From Centroberyx gerrardi (taxonomy: Eukaryota > Chordata > Actinopteri > Beryciformes > Berycidae): 64,000 bases of DNA. Shown piece after piece: positions 51,501 through 62,800 of the stretch; within the stretch, counting starts at the first letter, position 1; the number at the start of each line of letters is the position of its first letter. Both the position numbers and the translations under genes were made by a program. The notes beneath the pieces were generated by a model that worked only from the letters and a program-made list of their open reading frames with translations, did no database searches and was not told the origin of the DNA. Location of the stretch: positions 14,983,980 to 15,047,979 of the forward strand of contig NC_136010.1 in assembly GCF_048128805.1 (NCBI RefSeq), given 5' to 3'.

Positions 51501-52187
51501 CTGACTGTGCTCATGATTTTATCTTACAGGTTCTCCCTATTGATGACTCAGCCACATCCCCTGAAGATGGTGTTTATATTAATGGGCTGTTTCTGGATGG
51601 AGCTCGCTGGGATAAAAGAAGGTACATGTTCATACTGGGGTTGTTTTTAGAATAATAGTTATATCATCGGAACTGTGACAGTGCAGGGAGACTTGATAAA
51701 GCTTAACTATGGTTTCCCTCTCTCCCATCAGTGGCGTTCTGGCTGAGCAGCACCTCAAAGTCCTCTTTGACTCAGTGCCCATCATCTGGATCAAACCCAG
51801 TAAGAATTAACTCACTTCTTACAGTGCCAGCAGTTTTTTTCTCTGTAGATAAAAATGACAGAGATGAATCAGACATTCCATTCATAGGTTTTCGGGTGTC
51901 TTTTGCATTCCTAGTATCTTGAACTCGTTTCTTTTATTTTCTCTCTACTCCCTATTTTCTCCCTATTTCTTTGCTTCCCTCTCTCCCATCCAGCTCAAAA
52001 GAAGAGCATGGATCAGCAGCAGATGCTGTATGTTTGCCCTCTCTACAAGACCAGTGAGAGGAAGGGCACCCTCTCCACCACAGGCCACTCTACCAATTTT
52101 GTCATTTCCATGATGTTGCCCACAAGCAAGCGCCCACAACACTGGATCAAGCGCGGCGTGGCCATGCTCTGTCAGCTTGATGACTGA
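27600..52187 (+). CDS. dnah12: DNAH12-type axonemal (inner-arm) dynein heavy chain
   Basis: Motor heavy chain of ciliary inner dynein arms, using ATP to slide doublet microtubules. I traced 73 coding exons, listed in the domain entries. Every junction is GT..AG and the phases agree throughout, giving 11,913 nt, or 3,970 aa, in one open frame. The start is the first ATG after an acceptor at 27583. The N-terminus has KFPVLPPI and [19 protein letters not shown], matching the human DNAH12 pattern KLPPI...KLLKYRRSKEQQQKI. Exon 4 [19 protein letters not shown] also favours DNAH12 over DNAH7 or DNAH3, the close short-tailed relatives. The protein ends [14 protein letters not shown]14 directly downstream is the neighbour I recall for human DNAH12. 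The gene looks intact; no exon is missing and no frame is broken. Confidence 0.95.
29340..29560. repeat. Diverged copy of the 20.8-kb dispersed repeat
   Basis: In DNAH12 intron 7, CCTTTTATTTAAGCAGGGAT followed by a TTCTCTTTTGC segment resembles the CCTTTATTTTACCAGG..TCTCTTTTGC core at 20832-20880. The match is short and imperfect. Confidence 0.3.
30660..35486 (+). other. dnah12: DNAH12 exons 11-25: linker (DHC_N2) region
   Basis: Residues about 457-1272. Exons: 30660-30838, 30951-31086, 31213-31338, 31422-31556, 32037-32230, 32315-32558, 32674-32859, 32984-33184, 33347-33541, 33674-33795, 33885-34020, 34103-34246, 34427-34546, 35011-35167, 35314-35486. The linker is the lever arm that swings across the AAA ring. 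Highly conserved stretches are [72 protein letters not shown], and [20 protein letters not shown] just before AAA1. Confidence 0.93.
35604..36781 (+). other. dnah12: DNAH12 exons 26-28: AAA1
   Basis: Residues about 1273-1485, the main ATPase site. Exons: 35604-35756, 35963-36202, 36536-36781. The Walker A motif GPAGTGKT is at about residues 1286-1293 and Walker [10 protein letters not shown] at about 1336-1344. Both are complete, so the site should be catalytically competent. Confidence 0.97.
37963..37988. repeat. (TATAA)n short tandem repeat
   Basis: Four to five TAATA units in DNAH12 intron 32. Confidence 0.85.
39176..39199. repeat. (ATG)n trinucleotide repeat
   Basis: Seven ATG/GAT units in DNAH12 intron 35, about 50 bp before the exon 36 acceptor. 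Confidence 0.9.
39514..41375 (+). other. dnah12: DNAH12 exons 37-41: AAA3
   Basis: Residues about 1865-2201. Exons: 39514-39665, 40069-40207, 40374-40540, 40677-40932, 41079-41375. Walker A GPTGTGKS is at about residues 1921-1928 and Walker B FVDDMNMP at about 1987-1994, followed by [19 protein letters not shown]. Both nucleotide motifs are intact. Confidence 0.95.
41518..43516 (+). other. dnah12: DNAH12 exons 42-47: AAA4
   Basis: Residues about 2202-2543. Exons: 41518-41696, 42077-42269, 42424-42585, 42700-42894, 43128-43261, 43354-43516. The P-loop is GVGGSGRQS (about residues 2285-2293), with Arg where Walker A usually has Lys, as is normal for AAA4 of axonemal dyneins. [20 protein letters not shown] follows. 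Intron 42 contains the MITE at 41731-42012. Confidence 0.93.
41731..42012. mobile_element. hAT-like MITE in DNAH12 intron 42
   Basis: A 282-bp element bounded by inverted terminal repeats GCACTGCAAAAA and TTTTTTTGCAGTGC. Its interior is rich in AAACAAGT / ACTTGTTT units in both orientations (CTTAAAACAAG, AATTTCACTTGTTT, AACAAGTGAAAT). CACTGCAAAAA ends are typical of abundant fish non-autonomous hAT-type elements. No coding capacity. An 8-bp target duplication was not recognisable. Without it the intron would be about 98 bp, like its neighbours. Confidence 0.8.
43773..44144. mobile_element. Non-autonomous DNA transposon with 8-bp target duplication
   Basis: Element 43781-44136 (356 bp) flanked by the direct repeat CTTTCAGG at 43773-43780 and 44137-44144. 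The ends are inverted: CACTTTATTT on the left at 43786-43795, and AAATAAAGTG on the right at 44122-44131, each five bases in from the duplication. Subterminal inverted similarity continues (TATCAAGTGAC versus GTCACCTGATA). The four outermost bases differ between ends, so the element is aged. It has no coding capacity. The interior holds GGGTTAGGGT units. An 8-bp duplication fits hAT-type integration, but the family is not proven. Confidence 0.75.
43918..44020. repeat. Telomere-like GGTTAG units inside the transposon
   Basis: GGTTTAGGGTTAG, GGGTTAGGGT and CAGGGTTAGG units, irregularly spaced. Similar units occur in related fish elements, so this is element sequence rather than a telomere remnant. 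Confidence 0.7.
45561..46625 (+). other. dnah12: DNAH12 exons 54-57: AAA5
   Basis: Residues about 2831-3065. Exons: 45561-45708, 45820-45965, 46112-46326, 46433-46625. Conserved AAA5 strings are [47 protein letters not shown] and [20 protein letters not shown]5 normally lacks a nucleotide site. Confidence 0.93.
46722..52187 (+). other. dnah12: DNAH12 exons 58-73: AAA6 and C-terminal domain
   Basis: Residues about 3065-3970. Exons: 46722-46914, 47028-47200, 47856-47996, 48195-48353, 48497-48792, 48914-49167, 49318-49458, 49567-49704, 49804-50037, 50168-50356, 50706-50809, 50903-51107, 51285-51422, 51530-51621, 51732-51799, 51994-52187. Family landmarks are [66 protein letters not shown] and [19 protein letters not shown] glycine-rich insert ([16 protein letters not shown]) in exon 67 lies in a loop that varies in length in the family. 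Confidence 0.92.
47201..47855. other. Long DNAH12 intron 59 (655 bp)
   Basis: Much longer than neighbouring introns and possibly enlarged by an insertion. I could not define inverted termini, a coding remnant or a target duplication. Confidence 0.3.
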
Positions 52188-52390
52188 GATCCGACAGCAC
52201 AATGTTTAACACTCAAGCACTTTACTCTGACACATCACATACATCAGATGCTTTGATTTCTTTGTTGGATTCTCTGTTCCTTGATGATCAATATTAAAAC
52301 AATGAATGCCCTTGCAGTCCAGTACTATAGTGTGTAAAGCTAGACAGATAGCTTACAATGATTTTCTCCAATAAACCAGGCTCTTTTCTC
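52188..52390 (+). other. DNAH12 3' UTR and polyadenylation signal
   Basis: AATAAA at 52370-52375, about 180 bases after the stop and followed by a T-rich CTCTTTTCTC, is the probable DNAH12 transcript end. Confidence 0.6.
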
Positions 52391-52583
52391 ACGAACATTT
52401 ACTAAAGAAGCATACTGTCAAACTGGAAAACAATTAAGAAGACAAATGTACATCTAATTGCTTGAAATGTGGGTCACATGCAATATATAGAAAAAGACAA
52501 AAACATGCACATCCCAAACCTCAACAGACAAGTCCAATTCAAAACACAACGGATGAAAGACACTGTAATACTCCAAGTTTATT

Positions 52584-52664
52584 AACACCAATACATAGGT
52601 GATGTTTCCAGCGTATTTCTGATAAAGAGCAATACGCTCGAAATGTCATCTATGTAATGGTGTT
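52584..52664. repeat. 81-bp imperfect palindrome
   Basis: The left arm begins AACACCAATACATAGGTGAT and the right arm ends ATCTATGTAATGGTGTT. About 37-bp arms pair with roughly five mismatches around a short loop (52620-52627). It lies 200 bp past the DNAH12 polyadenylation signal. Confidence 0.8.
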
Positions 52665-52699
52665 CATATATTTTACACACCTTGGAAGCATATTGTTAG

Positions 52700-53840
52700 T
52701 GTGCAGACTCTTTTTCATTATACACTACATAACTCATGTAAATGTAAATCAGCTTCCCTCCATGTGTGTTAATGTAATCATATACGGTGTGTTGAACTAC
52801 AATTACACATACTTAAAATGATGAAACTCTATCTGACATTAAATTCAATTCAAAATCATTACAGCTGCAATCCGCTCGCACCTCGTTATTTTTGCCGCCA
52901 ATTTCCATGAATCCTTCACTGTCTTTTAGTGACCTGATGATCAAAAGGTCTGAAAAATGAAAGTATGTCTCATCAAGTCAACTAACTTTGTGCCATTTTT
53001 TTTCATTTGTGTAGCACACATTTATAGTCATATAGTAATGCTTTGGCCACAGCCAAAATGTCATAATAGCTAGCTTACTAAAATTAGAAAAAGGTGGCTG
53101 GCACTGAAAATGAATGTTAAAGGAAACACGTCCACACTGGCCCAATGCAGGCAAAAACACTGGCCCAGTGAGAGCAGCCCAAAATTGCTTGGGGAAGCCC
53201 TTATTAACCCCTCATGCCCTTTTTGGGCACTTGCTGGGCCAAAAAGAGCTTATATTACTTTTCTAACAGTTTAAACAAAAAAAATCACAATAAAAATGTT
53301 TTATTTTAAGCAATAGCACAAAACTCTTAAATTAACATCAATTGAAATCTGTCACAAAGAGCTAGCAAGCTATCAACTGCACATGGGTGACCAATTTTAT
53401 CTCAAAGGTTACAGACTGATTTCTTAGTGAATATAAAGGCTAAACACTTTCTGATGACATTTGGAATTTACAGAGTTACAGTGTCTAAGACATGAGTGCA
53501 CAGCAGCCTTGTAGAAAACTGAGAATTCCTTGCTGTAGCAACGTTTTCAGCAACTCCACTGTCCAAGTAGGAGGCAGCATAATACTTAATGAATTCAAAT
53601 ATTTAGACTTAAATCAACAAATCACATACTAATGCACTCCAAAGACAGGGCAGCCGTTCTTAGTGTAACCAGAGTGAAACATTAGAAACTGTTGATTTGT
53701 CAATGGTGTCAGTAAACACATCTTTGTTTAAAAGTATGAGCTAAATGTGATCCCAACCTGTAGAGTTTTGATGGCCTGCCTGTGTTATAAGTGACCGGGC
53801 ATGTGAGCTGAATGGTGGGGGGTGTTGCAGCGCTCAGTGG
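52700..53840. other. Intergenic spacer DNAH12-ASB14
   Basis: AT-rich unique sequence with no recognisable gene or repeat apart from the palindrome listed separately. Confidence 0.5.
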
Positions 53841-53844
53841 GTCA

Positions 53845-53982
53845 AAGCCAGGTGCTGGCTGGGATGGCCCCGTGATCAGATATTTATAGTAGGGCAGACA
53901 TAAATAGGTATGTTTGGGAGCTGAGGAGTGCATTGGCTCTACTGTTGTAAAAGCTACCAGAGGAACACAGCCTTGACTGAAG
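53845..53982 (+). promoter_or_regulatory. Likely ASB14 promoter and non-coding exon 1
   Basis: TATTTATAG (53881-53889) could be a TATA box or a near-match MEF2 site. An E-box CAGGTG lies about 30 bp upstream (near 53850). About 100 bp downstream, a good donor (TGAAG/GTAAAC at 53982/53983) could end a 5' UTR exon, joined to the acceptor at 54705. MEF2 and E-box sites would fit muscle expression reported for ASB-family relatives. The whole call is inference from spacing and motifs. Confidence 0.35.
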
Positions 53983-54741
53983 GTAAACACCTAACAAGAA
54001 AATAATGCATGTAGCGAGAAAGTAGATGGATCAATATGGTGCTTGAAGGCCTTGTATTAATATTTAGTGTTGCAACATAGGTGCATTGTTACACTTTGAT
54101 CATTATGGTTTGTGGCTGTTGAATTTCCATGCCATTTACTATCATTTGAAATCTGTCTAGTTTCATGTCTTTTCGTGGCATGGCCTAAGATTTCATTATT
54201 ACACATTGTGCTTTTTCTTCTGCTACCTTTGGATTAGTGTTATATCAATGTTGCCATTGTCACATGATACCAGCCACGCACATGTAAACTGTACAGCTAT
54301 GCCTTTGTTTTGGCCATGCTGACAGAGAAATACTGTATAAAGTCGTTATAAGAGACCTGCTCTCTCTCAGATGCTATTTAAAGTTAAGAATAATTCAACA
54401 TTGGGCACAGTTTCATATAGAAAGAGTCTAGAGTATGACTGCTCAGAGGGATGATTATATTAATTATTTCTCAGAGAACTATATCTTTCATGGATTTTGA
54501 TGTCATCAAGACCATTTGGACATCTAATTCAACAGCAAGCATTAGGAATAACTGCAGCTAGTCCCTGCTTAGTTGCACCAGGCTCTAGTTTTACTGTTGA
54601 CTGTGGAATGTCTCCCTCTTGGTATTCCAGGCTGCAAGTGGTGCGCTCGGTCTCGGGTGCCGGGTTTAACGGTTATGTTTACCTTCTGCCTCTGTCCCCC
54701 CACAGCAACTACTTGTGCACTGATCCATTTTGGAGTAACAG

Positions 54742-57331
54742 ATGAACACAGAGACAGAAGATGACTTTTACCAATCGGAGGAGGACTTGGATGAAGATGA
54801 GGCAACACAGTATATAATTGAACAGAGTCTGATTCAATATAGAAAACTCAAAGGACTGAATCCCAGGTTACTTTCTGACTTCCCTATGGTAAAATGCTTC
54901 CCTTTTTACATTGTGTATCTCTCATTCATCATGTGATGCCTTGATCTATCCAATGTGTTTCTATAGTGATCTGAAAGCCAGTGAAGACCCTGATGAGATT
55001 TTCAAAGCAATCAAGGAGGGTGAGCTGAAGTGATCCATGACCTTTCACAGCTGATACCGACTGTCATTAGTCTTGCCAGGAGTTCCATTATTACTCCGAT
55101 ATCCTTTCCTCATGTATTCCTTTCCTTCCATATGTAGGTGATGAGGATGTGCTGAACAGACTGGCGGTGCAGCCGGAGACTCTGTCCAGAGTCGATGAAC
55201 GTGGATGGATCCCTCTGCATGAGGCCGCAGTACAGGAGAATAAAAGGATACTGGAGATTATCTTCTCAGGTAGTCCAAGTTATTTTAAGTATGACTGTAA
55301 TGTTTGAACCTTCATTACAATTCTAGCTCGCAATGACTAGTTGTTTTGTGTTTGGGCTCCAGCCTCCCCCCTGGGTGCAGGCCAGTGTCGCTCTTTAAAG
55401 GGTGAAACACCACTGTTCCTAGCTGTGGTTCACGGCCTCAGGGAGAACGCTACGTTCCTGTTGCAAAACGGTTGTAGCCCAGATCTCCAGAACGATGAGC
55501 AGGACTCTCCGTTAATGGCAGGTAAGGTATCTAAGACTCACTTGATCTGATTGCAAAATGCACTTCATTTTACTGAAATGATATTTGCTTATTATTAGTC
55601 CTCTTCTTTTCTCCCCTGCTCCTTTTTTAATAGCTATTCTAAATGACCAGTATGACTTGGCCACACTCTTGCTTCGCTACAATGCCAAAATAGACCAAAA
55701 AGGACCACTAGACCGGACAGTTCTACATGAGTCAGCCTTTTTAGGCCTGGAGAACTTTGTCTATCTGCTCCTGGAGTCTGGTGCCAACCCGAATGCATGT
55801 GACATCAAAACGAAAACTCCCCTGGCTTTGGCTGCACAGAATGGACATTTGAATGTGGTGGAGGTCCTGTTAAAGAAAGGTAGATCAGATAAGGTGATTT
55901 TTTTTCAGTTATTTTCACAACCACTAATAAATAGCCTTTAAAATGTCGGCGTGTTATTCCTCTAGGAGCCCATGTGTGGTGTGAATCGGAGTCTGGCACT
56001 GTCTTGTTTGAGGCGGCAGCAGCAGGAAACCCTGACATAATCTCCTTGCTGCTGGAGCATGGAGCAGATCCCAACTTACCTCTGTACAGCGGGCACATGC
56101 CCATTCACCGCGTAGCATACCATGGACACATACTGTGAGGAATTTCTGTGTTACAACATCTAGTTTTCCCAGTTTTCTATGATGTACTAACCTCAAGCAC
56201 ATTCCTAAATAAGGTCTCCTCTTTGACAGGGCGTTGGAGCACCTGATCCCGGTGACTAAGATGGAGGTCGTGAAGGAAAGTGGGATGAGTCCCCTCCACT
56301 CTGCAGCTGCTGGGGGACATGCCCAGTGTCTGGAGCTGCTGCTCCAAGCGGGCTATGACCCTAACTTCATGCTGCACCCAAGGGTGCGCCGCAACTATGA
56401 TGATGAGCGCAGGTCTGCCCTCTTCTTTGCTGTGTCCAACAATGATCTTCAGTGCAGCCGCTTGCTGTTGGAGGCCGGGGCAATGGCGAACCAGGACCCC
56501 ATCAACTGTTTGCAGGTGGCTCTCAGACAGGGCAACTATGAGCTGATCAACACCTTGCTGAAGTTCGGAGCAAATGTCAACTACTACTCCCGTGTCAACA
56601 CCACTCACTTCCCCTCCGCGCTGCAGTATGCCTTGAAGGATGAGGTCATGCTGAGAATGATTCTGAACTATGGCTACGACGTGCAGCGTTGCTTTAACTG
56701 TCCCTATGGTGACAGCTCCCATGACTACGCCCCTTGGACGACCTCAGTCATCAAAGACATGGTGGTGAGACAAGCCTTGTCTGAGAGAAAAGTGGTATAA
56801 AGAGTGTAATGTGGGGGAACTGGCGGGGGACACTTTCTTTCCAAAATGCTTCAAGCTTTCTCGCTCAGCACTGCTTGTGTCCTTGTGTCTGTGTCTGTCT
56901 CTCTGCCCCTGTCTCTTTCTAGTTCTGCGAGGTGATAACAGTGTACTGGCTCAAGCACATATCTGGCCAGGTGGTGCGCATCATGCTGGACTACACAGAC
57001 CACGTCTCCTTCTGCACCAAACTCGAGGACACCTTGAAGGAGCAGAAACAGTGGCCAGAGATCTGTCACATCCAAAGTGAGAGAACTGTACATGATCCTC
57101 CTCTAGTTAAAATGTTTGTTCCGTGTGTTTATGACTTGACTTCAATGACTTTCAGGAAATGTGCGGAGCCTGAAGCACCTGTGCCGGTTGCGGATAAGAG
57201 AGCATCTGAGTCGCCTGCGTTTGAGAGCTCCAGTGTTTATCAGCTTCCTTCCTCTTCCTCCCAGGCTGAAAGATTACCTGCGCTACAAGGAGTACGATGT
57301 CTACAGCAGGGGCAGTATGGTTAGCCCATAG
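54742..57331 (+). CDS. asb14: ASB14, ankyrin repeat and SOCS box protein
   Basis: Substrate receptor of a Cullin5-ElonginB/C ubiquitin ligase. Nine coding exons: 54742-54866, 54967-55019, 55138-55269, 55363-55521, 55634-55879, 55966-56134, 56230-56764, 56923-57076, 57156-57331. The total is 1,749 nt, or 582 aa, close to the human length I recall (587). An N-terminal acidic stretch with [15 protein letters not shown] resembles a ubiquitin-interacting motif. Ankyrin repeats run from about residue 80 to 440 ([71 protein letters not shown]). The SOCS box is at the C-terminus ([34 protein letters not shown]). ASB15 is the closest alternative; adjacency to DNAH12 favours ASB14. An acceptor at 54705 implies an upstream non-coding exon. 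Confidence 0.93.
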
Positions 57332-59080
57332 CAAAAATACATTTTTTTTAATGTAAAACAGCATTATTGTTATGCTTCGAATTATGCTAGCTAAAATAAC
57401 ATTTACTAAATCATTTAATTATTTATTAAAAAATTGTAAAATGGACATTTGAGTTCTTTCTTTTTAATAGCGCTTTCGCGAGCTGTGCCAACCAATGCCT
57501 AACTGTTCACTGTAAAGCACTGTAAAATCCAAATATCAAAGTGTCCCTTTAACATACTGAAGTCCAAAAAATGTAAGTGCTGATAGCCTACTCAGCCACC
57601 CTTTTGTAGGTTTGCATGAAATTTTGCTATTAATTTTGTTTTATTAGTCCTTATTTTGTGCTGCCTCCTGATCAGTTTAAAATGTCTTGCACACTTGATT
57701 CAGTCCCCTTGAACAAGGGCCAAGTTTCATCATAACTGGACAAGCTGCCATTAAGTTATAGTCATAACTGTCACTGGCCATTTGTGCATTCACAAGTTTG
57801 TTAGTTAGGCTACGATTGGCCATCGTGTTTAACTGATTTGGACGGTTTATTGGCCATTGGTGTATCAGATCAAATGCTATACAGGCCTACTAAGTTTGGT
57901 GTTGATATATAAAATGTTAGGGAGGTAACAGGGTTTTAGAAAGAAATTGTAGAATAGTAAAAAACGTGGACATTGATATTCCAAGAGGCAGATTTGTAGG
58001 ATAGGTTTATATTTGCGCTAGCAGGGACTATAGAACAATTTTTTAAATTGATTTATTTTATTTTGCGTTTTTGGCCTGTAAAAGTTGACATTATAGTGCC
58101 TTCTCTGATTAAATTGGCCATACATTTGAAGTTGTGTTGCAAATTTCAGCATCTCACCAGAAAACTGAAGAAATAAGCCTATTGAAAAATATAATAATCA
58201 TAATCATAATAATAGGCCTAATGTTTGAAACACAGGTTTCAGCCTTATGGATCTGATTCCTTAAATACTGAAGCCACCATCAGTTTACTTCTTATAATAT
58301 GCTTATTTCTACATAACTGGGGTAGTCTATGTCAAAAAGCAGGACTACTCAGTGACATAACAAAAAAATATAATTAAATAAATCATATTCAGTCATCACT
58401 GGTAAGCATGAAGGCATAGGTACCAATATCCAAGTTTGACTGACAAAGTATTCAAAACATCAAGAATTACACATAGGCTAATTCTTCTGACTAATTGGGT
58501 AATCCTACTTTTGGAAAGAAATTGTTTTGGAATCATTTCTGCCACTTTGCTGCCTCCTGGTGCTAAAGTGGTGTATTACACTGGATGTGATTATTCGATC
58601 AAACCGTGGGATTATTCTGTAGATTGGATCAACCTACCGGATCAGTTTTAAGTGCGAATGGGTTGATGAGAAGAACATCTATATGCATGGAAAATGCTGG
58701 CAATTGTGCGGTTAAATATGGCCAGTTTGGTCTGATCACATGATTTCCAAGAAGGCCTCAATCAGTAGGAGGCTGTAATGAGGCGTGAGATGGCAGGCTC
58801 CTGACTGAGTTGAATTTTGCTAAAAAGAAAGAGTAGGCTAATTGTAGCTCAATAAAAACACCCAAGTTCTTGACAGATTTCCAAAATGCCTGTGCACCCG
58901 ACTCTCTCTCTCTCTTTTTTCTCAGTTTCAATTTAACAGCTTTATTGGCATGCATGTTTAAAATAATAATTGTCAAAGCAATTACGTAGGCTACATGAAA
59001 TAATCATTATAGGTCCGAACCAAAGAAGTCAGTCAACATTTACAGAGGTACTTAAATAGATTCTAAATCCTTGCATCAGC
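57332..59080. other. Intergenic spacer ASB14-TASOR
   Basis: AT-rich sequence. ATTAAA near 57426 is a possible ASB14 polyadenylation signal. Some segments (57600-57930, 58120-58260) look like old interspersed repeats but could not be assigned. No gene was found. Confidence 0.5.
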
Positions 59081-59086
59081 GTATGT

Positions 59087-59236
<150 letters not shown>

Positions 59237-59558
59237 TTGTACCTGGACAGCGGAGGATCTGGGTTGCTGCCTACTCAGCTCCAACAAGCAGACCCTCCAC
59301 CGCGCAGTAGCCTACATGAATAGCAGGTTGTGTGGAATTAGTGTTTGTATGAAAAAAGAAAGAGAACATTATCATTAAAAATGCAAACCACAAGAACGGT
59401 AAAAAGTAACATAAACAATAGGTTATAAAAGGTCAAATGTAGGTAATTTAGAACCAGTTACCTCTAGTTTTGTGGCAGGATGTGACATATTTGGCTTAGA
59501 TTTGGCTGCAATTGATGTTATCTCTTCATCCATGAAGGTTAATTTGGCCACTATTTTC

Positions 59559-59562
<4 letters not shown>

Positions 59563-59630
<68 letters not shown>

Positions 59631-59655
59631 ACACACACACGCACGCGCGCGCGCG
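59563..59655. repeat. Compound (CT)n(CA)n(CG)n microsatellite
   Basis: About 66 bp of uninterrupted CT (59563-59628), then six CA units, then CGCACGCGCGCGCGCG. This is the reverse-complement order of the compound tract at 59087-59229. Confidence 0.97.
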
Positions 59656-59679
59656 TCACTTCCATTACATCAAATTACT

Positions 59680-59890
59680 AAATCAGTTCGCGCAATACAT
59701 CTGTGGGCCGCTAGGTGGTGCGGATTTTCTTGTATGTAAACAGAGTGACGGCAGCGTTTTGCAGTGGTGGAGAAGAACGTGTACGTCATTTTCATAATGG
59801 CGGAGGTTGGGTGAGGAGGAGAGTGTGTCTGTGAAGCGGCGCCGTATCTAGAGAGCTACATTGCCCGCAAGACGTGCACGGTGCCCGAAA
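59680..59890 (+). promoter_or_regulatory. TASOR promoter / 5' UTR
   Basis: GC-richer segment just before the TASOR start codon. It holds TACGTCA (CRE-like, about 59782-59788) and AATGGCGGA (59796-59804), a good YY1 site. The ATG in that site opens a five-codon frame (MAEVG, stop), which would be an upstream ORF if transcription starts before it. No TATA box was seen. Confidence 0.5.
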
Positions 59891-62800
59891 ATGGCCCTGA
59901 ACCCCAACGCGGAGGGGAAAAAGGACACAGAATGTTCCGAGACAGGCGAGCTCCGCTCGGAGGGGGGCGAATCCGTGAAGAATTCGCCGTCAACCGCCAC
60001 CTCGGCCACAGCCAACCAAAATGGCGATCAGACTGGATGTGGAGACAGTGTAATGCCCGAACAAGAAGCCCCTGATCGGCGGAGGAGCGTGCAGACAGAC
60101 GCCCGGAGCTCCAGCAGCTCGCCCTTGCCTGGCCAGAGACTGAACGAGGAGTTGCCACGAAAAAATTTTCAAATCCCAAGGAAGATTAGGGAACGGAAAG
60201 GTGGTGCCCTTTCGCTACTATTTTGAACAGAGCCTGTCCTGTCTTTCATAATTCTGCTGCTGCATGTTGCTAGCTTGATAGCTAGCTGGCCTTGCTAGCT
60301 TATCAATGTTAGCGGAATATTCACTGTCGCTTGAGGTTAAAATTAACGTTGCATTGTTAAGTCCATGGATAACCTTGATTGGTCTGCCGAGAGGAGCGTT
60401 AGTCTTTTTGCAGCCATTGCTTTGGTAGTCTGGCTCAGGTATCCAAGATACCCATAAGCAGCAGGCAGCTACGTTACTGTGAAGGCGCCTGAAAGAGGCA
60501 CCTGAAGACTGCCCAGTGAAAGCCCACCTTGTTTGGTTCTGACAGCTATTCATGGGAGCCTTGCTGTTGTTGTGATGGTGATATCATGAGCACGTTTCAG
60601 TACTCACCTGACAGCATGTGGGTGTCCTCTTGACCACAGTAAAGTGCATAAGATTATCCACCACACCCATCTCGTAGAAGGTCTTAACAATGCCATGACA
60701 CTTTGGTGAAATCTAAATAGGGATGCTATCACCCCACGAGTGCAGACACACACTTCGTGTCATTGGTGCTTTAGTGCATCATTTCAGTTTAATAGACCTG
60801 AGTTCAAATCATTCATCCTTTGCAGCCTTCTACAATGCCAATGAGATAGCTCCAGTACTCAAACCAAAGTGGCACATTGGCAATGGTCCTAGGACCTTGC
60901 ATTGAACATCAGTTATTTGTATATATGCAAAGTTGAGCAGAAGTAGCTGGGCCTATCGTTTGAGGCCTCTCAAGGCAGCCTTGCTTGCAATGTTTGGTAA
61001 ACTTTTCCCTCAGCAGGTTGCATGTTTTGATGTGTAAAATGCCTAATAGCCCAAGTTGGAAAGGTTCACACAAATGGCTGCGAAGCCAAGCCAGGACAAA
61101 CCTGGCTGTGTGTGCACCACTGTGAGCTGTCTCCAGACTCCAAGTGACTCACATGAGAGATGTTTACTACTAGCAGGCCCACAGCTTGATGGTGATGATA
61201 TTCCATGCAGGTAGTCTGTAGACAGGCACTGGTGGTTTCACTCCTTTGGATATGTTTGGATTGAAATGATCCACCCTATCTAAATACTGACTGATGCAAG
61301 ACTGGTCACGCATAGACAGTGGTTTGTTTATGCAAATGACTGTGGTTATTGTTGTTTATCACCTTTTCCAATCCTAATACTGACACACCTTTCCCAGAGC
61401 ACAAGTTTTGGTAAGCTGGTGTGATTAGCTGCGTTTAGCAGATGAGAAAATAAGTTCCCCATAGAGTGCTACTGCTTCATTGCAAGCCCGTTGAGCTATA
61501 CTAACCTACATGCAGAATATAGCCAGAGTCAGAGAATAGCCAGAGAAGTGGCTCACCCGGCATAGAAGTATGAAACGTCCTTCATGGGCCTGCTGGTGTG
61601 AGCCCCGCTTCCTTGTGTTGCCATGAAAGGAATCATAATACGAGCCCGTGTTGCATGATTCCAACGATCAGCTTGATGAGGAGGCCGTCTCCTGTTAGTT
61701 GAATTCAAGTTTTGTTGTGATTATGCTGCTTTCTGCACTGACCCTCTTCTCCACCTGCACATGCACACACAGGTACACTCTGCTAATGCCATATGCTAAT
61801 CCACCGATTCCCCTTTGTGTGTGCAGGCTTGTACCAGTTTCTCCCCCCTGACAGCCGGGAGTTTGAGGACCTTGTGAAGACTCTCTCGTCATTTTACCTA
61901 GACTCATCATCACGAGGAACCTTCTCCTACTGCAAGGCCAGGCTCATTCACAATGAACTGCTGGAGAAGGAGGTTGGGCATTGTCTTCCTGTTCTCCACA
62001 CTGTGAACATCAGCATTTAAGTTGCTCCTTTTTAAAAAAAATACAAAAAAAAAAAACGGTGTTGTTTTGTAGGTTACAATACAATATAGCAAGAATGTTG
62101 TTGTTTAAATATTGAGCAGTCTTCACAGCCAAGGTCTGAAAACGACTAGATGGTGCTATAATCCCAAAAATGCACTTGAAAGCACATGCTGAGAGCAGGC
62201 TCTAATAAATGTATGACAAAGTGTAGGAGTTTGCTCTTCCAAGTTGCGTGTTCTAAAAGAGCCGTGTGCTAGAGTTTATGAGTTACAGATTGCTATAACT
62301 TATCATCTTTCCTGTCTACTCCTTTTGCCTGCCAGTTTATAGAGAAGCGGAGAGAGATGAAGCAAGAGGGGCGCACTGAACAAGAACTGGCTGAGTCTTA
62401 CTGCTTCCTTTTTCCTGACAAATCCAAGGTTAGCCTGCCTGCAAAACATCACTCTGAGGCAAAAAAAGATGATGGATAAGTCATAGACTAAGATTGGCTT
62501 TTTACATGATTCTGAGCTTTGTATGTTCCCTTGTATCTCTAGCTCCAGTGGATCTGTGAGAAGGGTCTGTCGGTTGGGCACTCCAGGATTACTACGCTAG
62601 GAAATCCAGTAGTGGGTAAGTTGGCTTGCTCTGTGCTCTTACGTGTTGCTCTTGACTTACAAGGAGACTCTGCATAGAAGTAGACGTGATGAAAGTTTTT
62701 TTTGTTTTTGTTTTTTTCACTCATGATAATTCTCTGAAGGTTGGCTCCCTAACTAGTTCCATTCTTCTGAGGGATTTTGATGAACAGCTTTGTTATTGAT

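Noticed and set aside
27600-52187. Identity as DNAH7 or DNAH3
   Set aside because: Length and motor domain would fit these relatives, but the N-terminal matches and the ASB14 neighbour point to DNAH12. This remains the main alternative.
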